Positions 63,496 through 64,000 of a stretch of 64,000 bases of DNA are shown one piece after another. The notes under the pieces are model-generated. The model saw nothing but the letters and a program-made list of their open reading frames with translations, was not told the origin of the DNA and made no database searches. How positions within the stretch are numbered: the first letter of the stretch is position 1; every line of letters begins with the position of its first letter. The translations under genes and the position numbers were made by a program. Source of the DNA: Brachynemurus nebulosus (lineage: Eukaryota > Arthropoda > Insecta > Neuroptera > Myrmeleontidae); NCBI GenBank assembly GCA_035578155.1, contig JAPWDM010000017.1:5964482-6028481 (forward strand). The letters are read 5' to 3'.

Positions 63496-63942
63496 GTTGT
63501 ATATTAAGAATATGTTATGTATACACTCTGTATATCGCTATTTAATTTTAATTTTATAAATACATACTAGTAAATGATTGTAGTCTTTATGTCAACAAAA
63601 TCTAACTAAAATAATTTATCACTTTTATCAACATTGGAAAAATATTTGCTTAATTAGCAAAAAAGTAATATGTTTGCAAATAAATTCGTATATATTACTG
63701 TACAATAAATACTTGGATTAATTCTGAATATGTATACTATAATTTAACTATGTTGTTTAATATAAAAATTATAACAGCATTAAGATTTGCTAAATTTTTT
63801 TATAAATTAGTAGTTTTGGGGTAAAAAATTTATAAAATATTAACTTAAAACTTACATCACACATACATAACATAATTATAATATACAAATGCATGTATAC
63901 ATGGGTGCAGGTATAAATGCATGTATGCATGAGTGTATTCTT
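63496..63942. other. AT-rich non-coding DNA
   Basis: No gene or recognised repeat, apart from CATGTATGCATG-type simple sequence near 63.89-63.93 kb. Confidence 0.3.
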
Positions 63943-64000
63943 ATACAGGGTGTATCATGAAATAATATGCTTTTCAATTAGAATAAAAAAATTTCATAAG
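63943..64000. repeat. Transposon inverted-repeat end (left end, cut by the window)
   Basis: Begins TATACAGGGTGTATCATGAA and continues GCTTTTCAATTAGAAT, complementary to 61370-61419. The element continues beyond the window. Confidence 0.55.

Overview
This window looks like AT-rich insect nuclear DNA. Supporting signs are a eukaryotic rRNA unit whose unsplit 5.8S argues against higher flies, R2, R4/Dong, I-like, CR1-like and Penelope retroelements, several DNA-transposon MITEs, a carboxylesterase pseudogene with short GT-AG introns, and TATA plus TCAGT-type core promoters. I could not settle the order of insect. Almost nothing here looks like an intact host gene; the window is a patchwork of integrated virus, broken rDNA and nested transposons.

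Region 1 (1-5.3 kb) is the structural end of an adintovirus/Polinton-like element. It holds a packaging ATPase (minus strand, running off the left edge), a phospholipase A2 protein, a pX-like core protein, an adenain-type protease, a penton-like protein, a 59-residue lysine-rich protein missing from simple long-ORF lists, a double-jelly-roll-type major capsid protein, a conserved protein of unknown function, and a convergent unknown gene. Three genes are frameshifted and the protease has Tyr at the expected catalytic Cys position, so this copy is decaying. A second, smaller viral remnant lies at 58.4-61.2 kb: a C2H2 finger gene, a TGACTCA-rich minisatellite beside its promoter, a short capsid-neighbour-like fragment, and a second member of the same unknown family with an early stop.

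Region 2 (6-12.3 kb) holds a pogo/Tigger transposase pseudogene, MITEs and dispersed foldback repeats. Region 3 (12.3-26.24 kb) is one rDNA unit on the minus strand: 18S 3' fragment, ITS1, 5.8S, ITS2 and 28S. Its 28S is broken by an R2 retrotransposon, with 28S sequence missing on both sides of R2, and by a 4.46-kb inverted-repeat element sitting inside a (TA)n tract. It cannot encode functional 28S or 18S rRNA.

Region 4 (26.4-29.6 kb) is a dispersed repeat (called R here) split by a 1.9-kb insertion; other R copies lie at 56.6-57.5 and 62.2-63.5 kb. Region 5 (31.8-35.4 kb) has an esterase pseudogene, an hAT-type MITE and a Penelope-like fragment. Region 6 (37.3-56 kb) is a TE nest. A repeat that is contiguous at 37.3-37.8 kb reappears split at 40.2 and 55.6 kb. 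Between the halves lie a (TAA)n tract, an apparently intact I-clade non-LTR element, an R4/Dong-clade element inserted in (TAA)n, and a decayed CR1-group element. The 3' UTR of the I-like element is a chain of about nine hairpins, several sharing the same loop core although their stems differ; I consider this the most unusual structure in the window.
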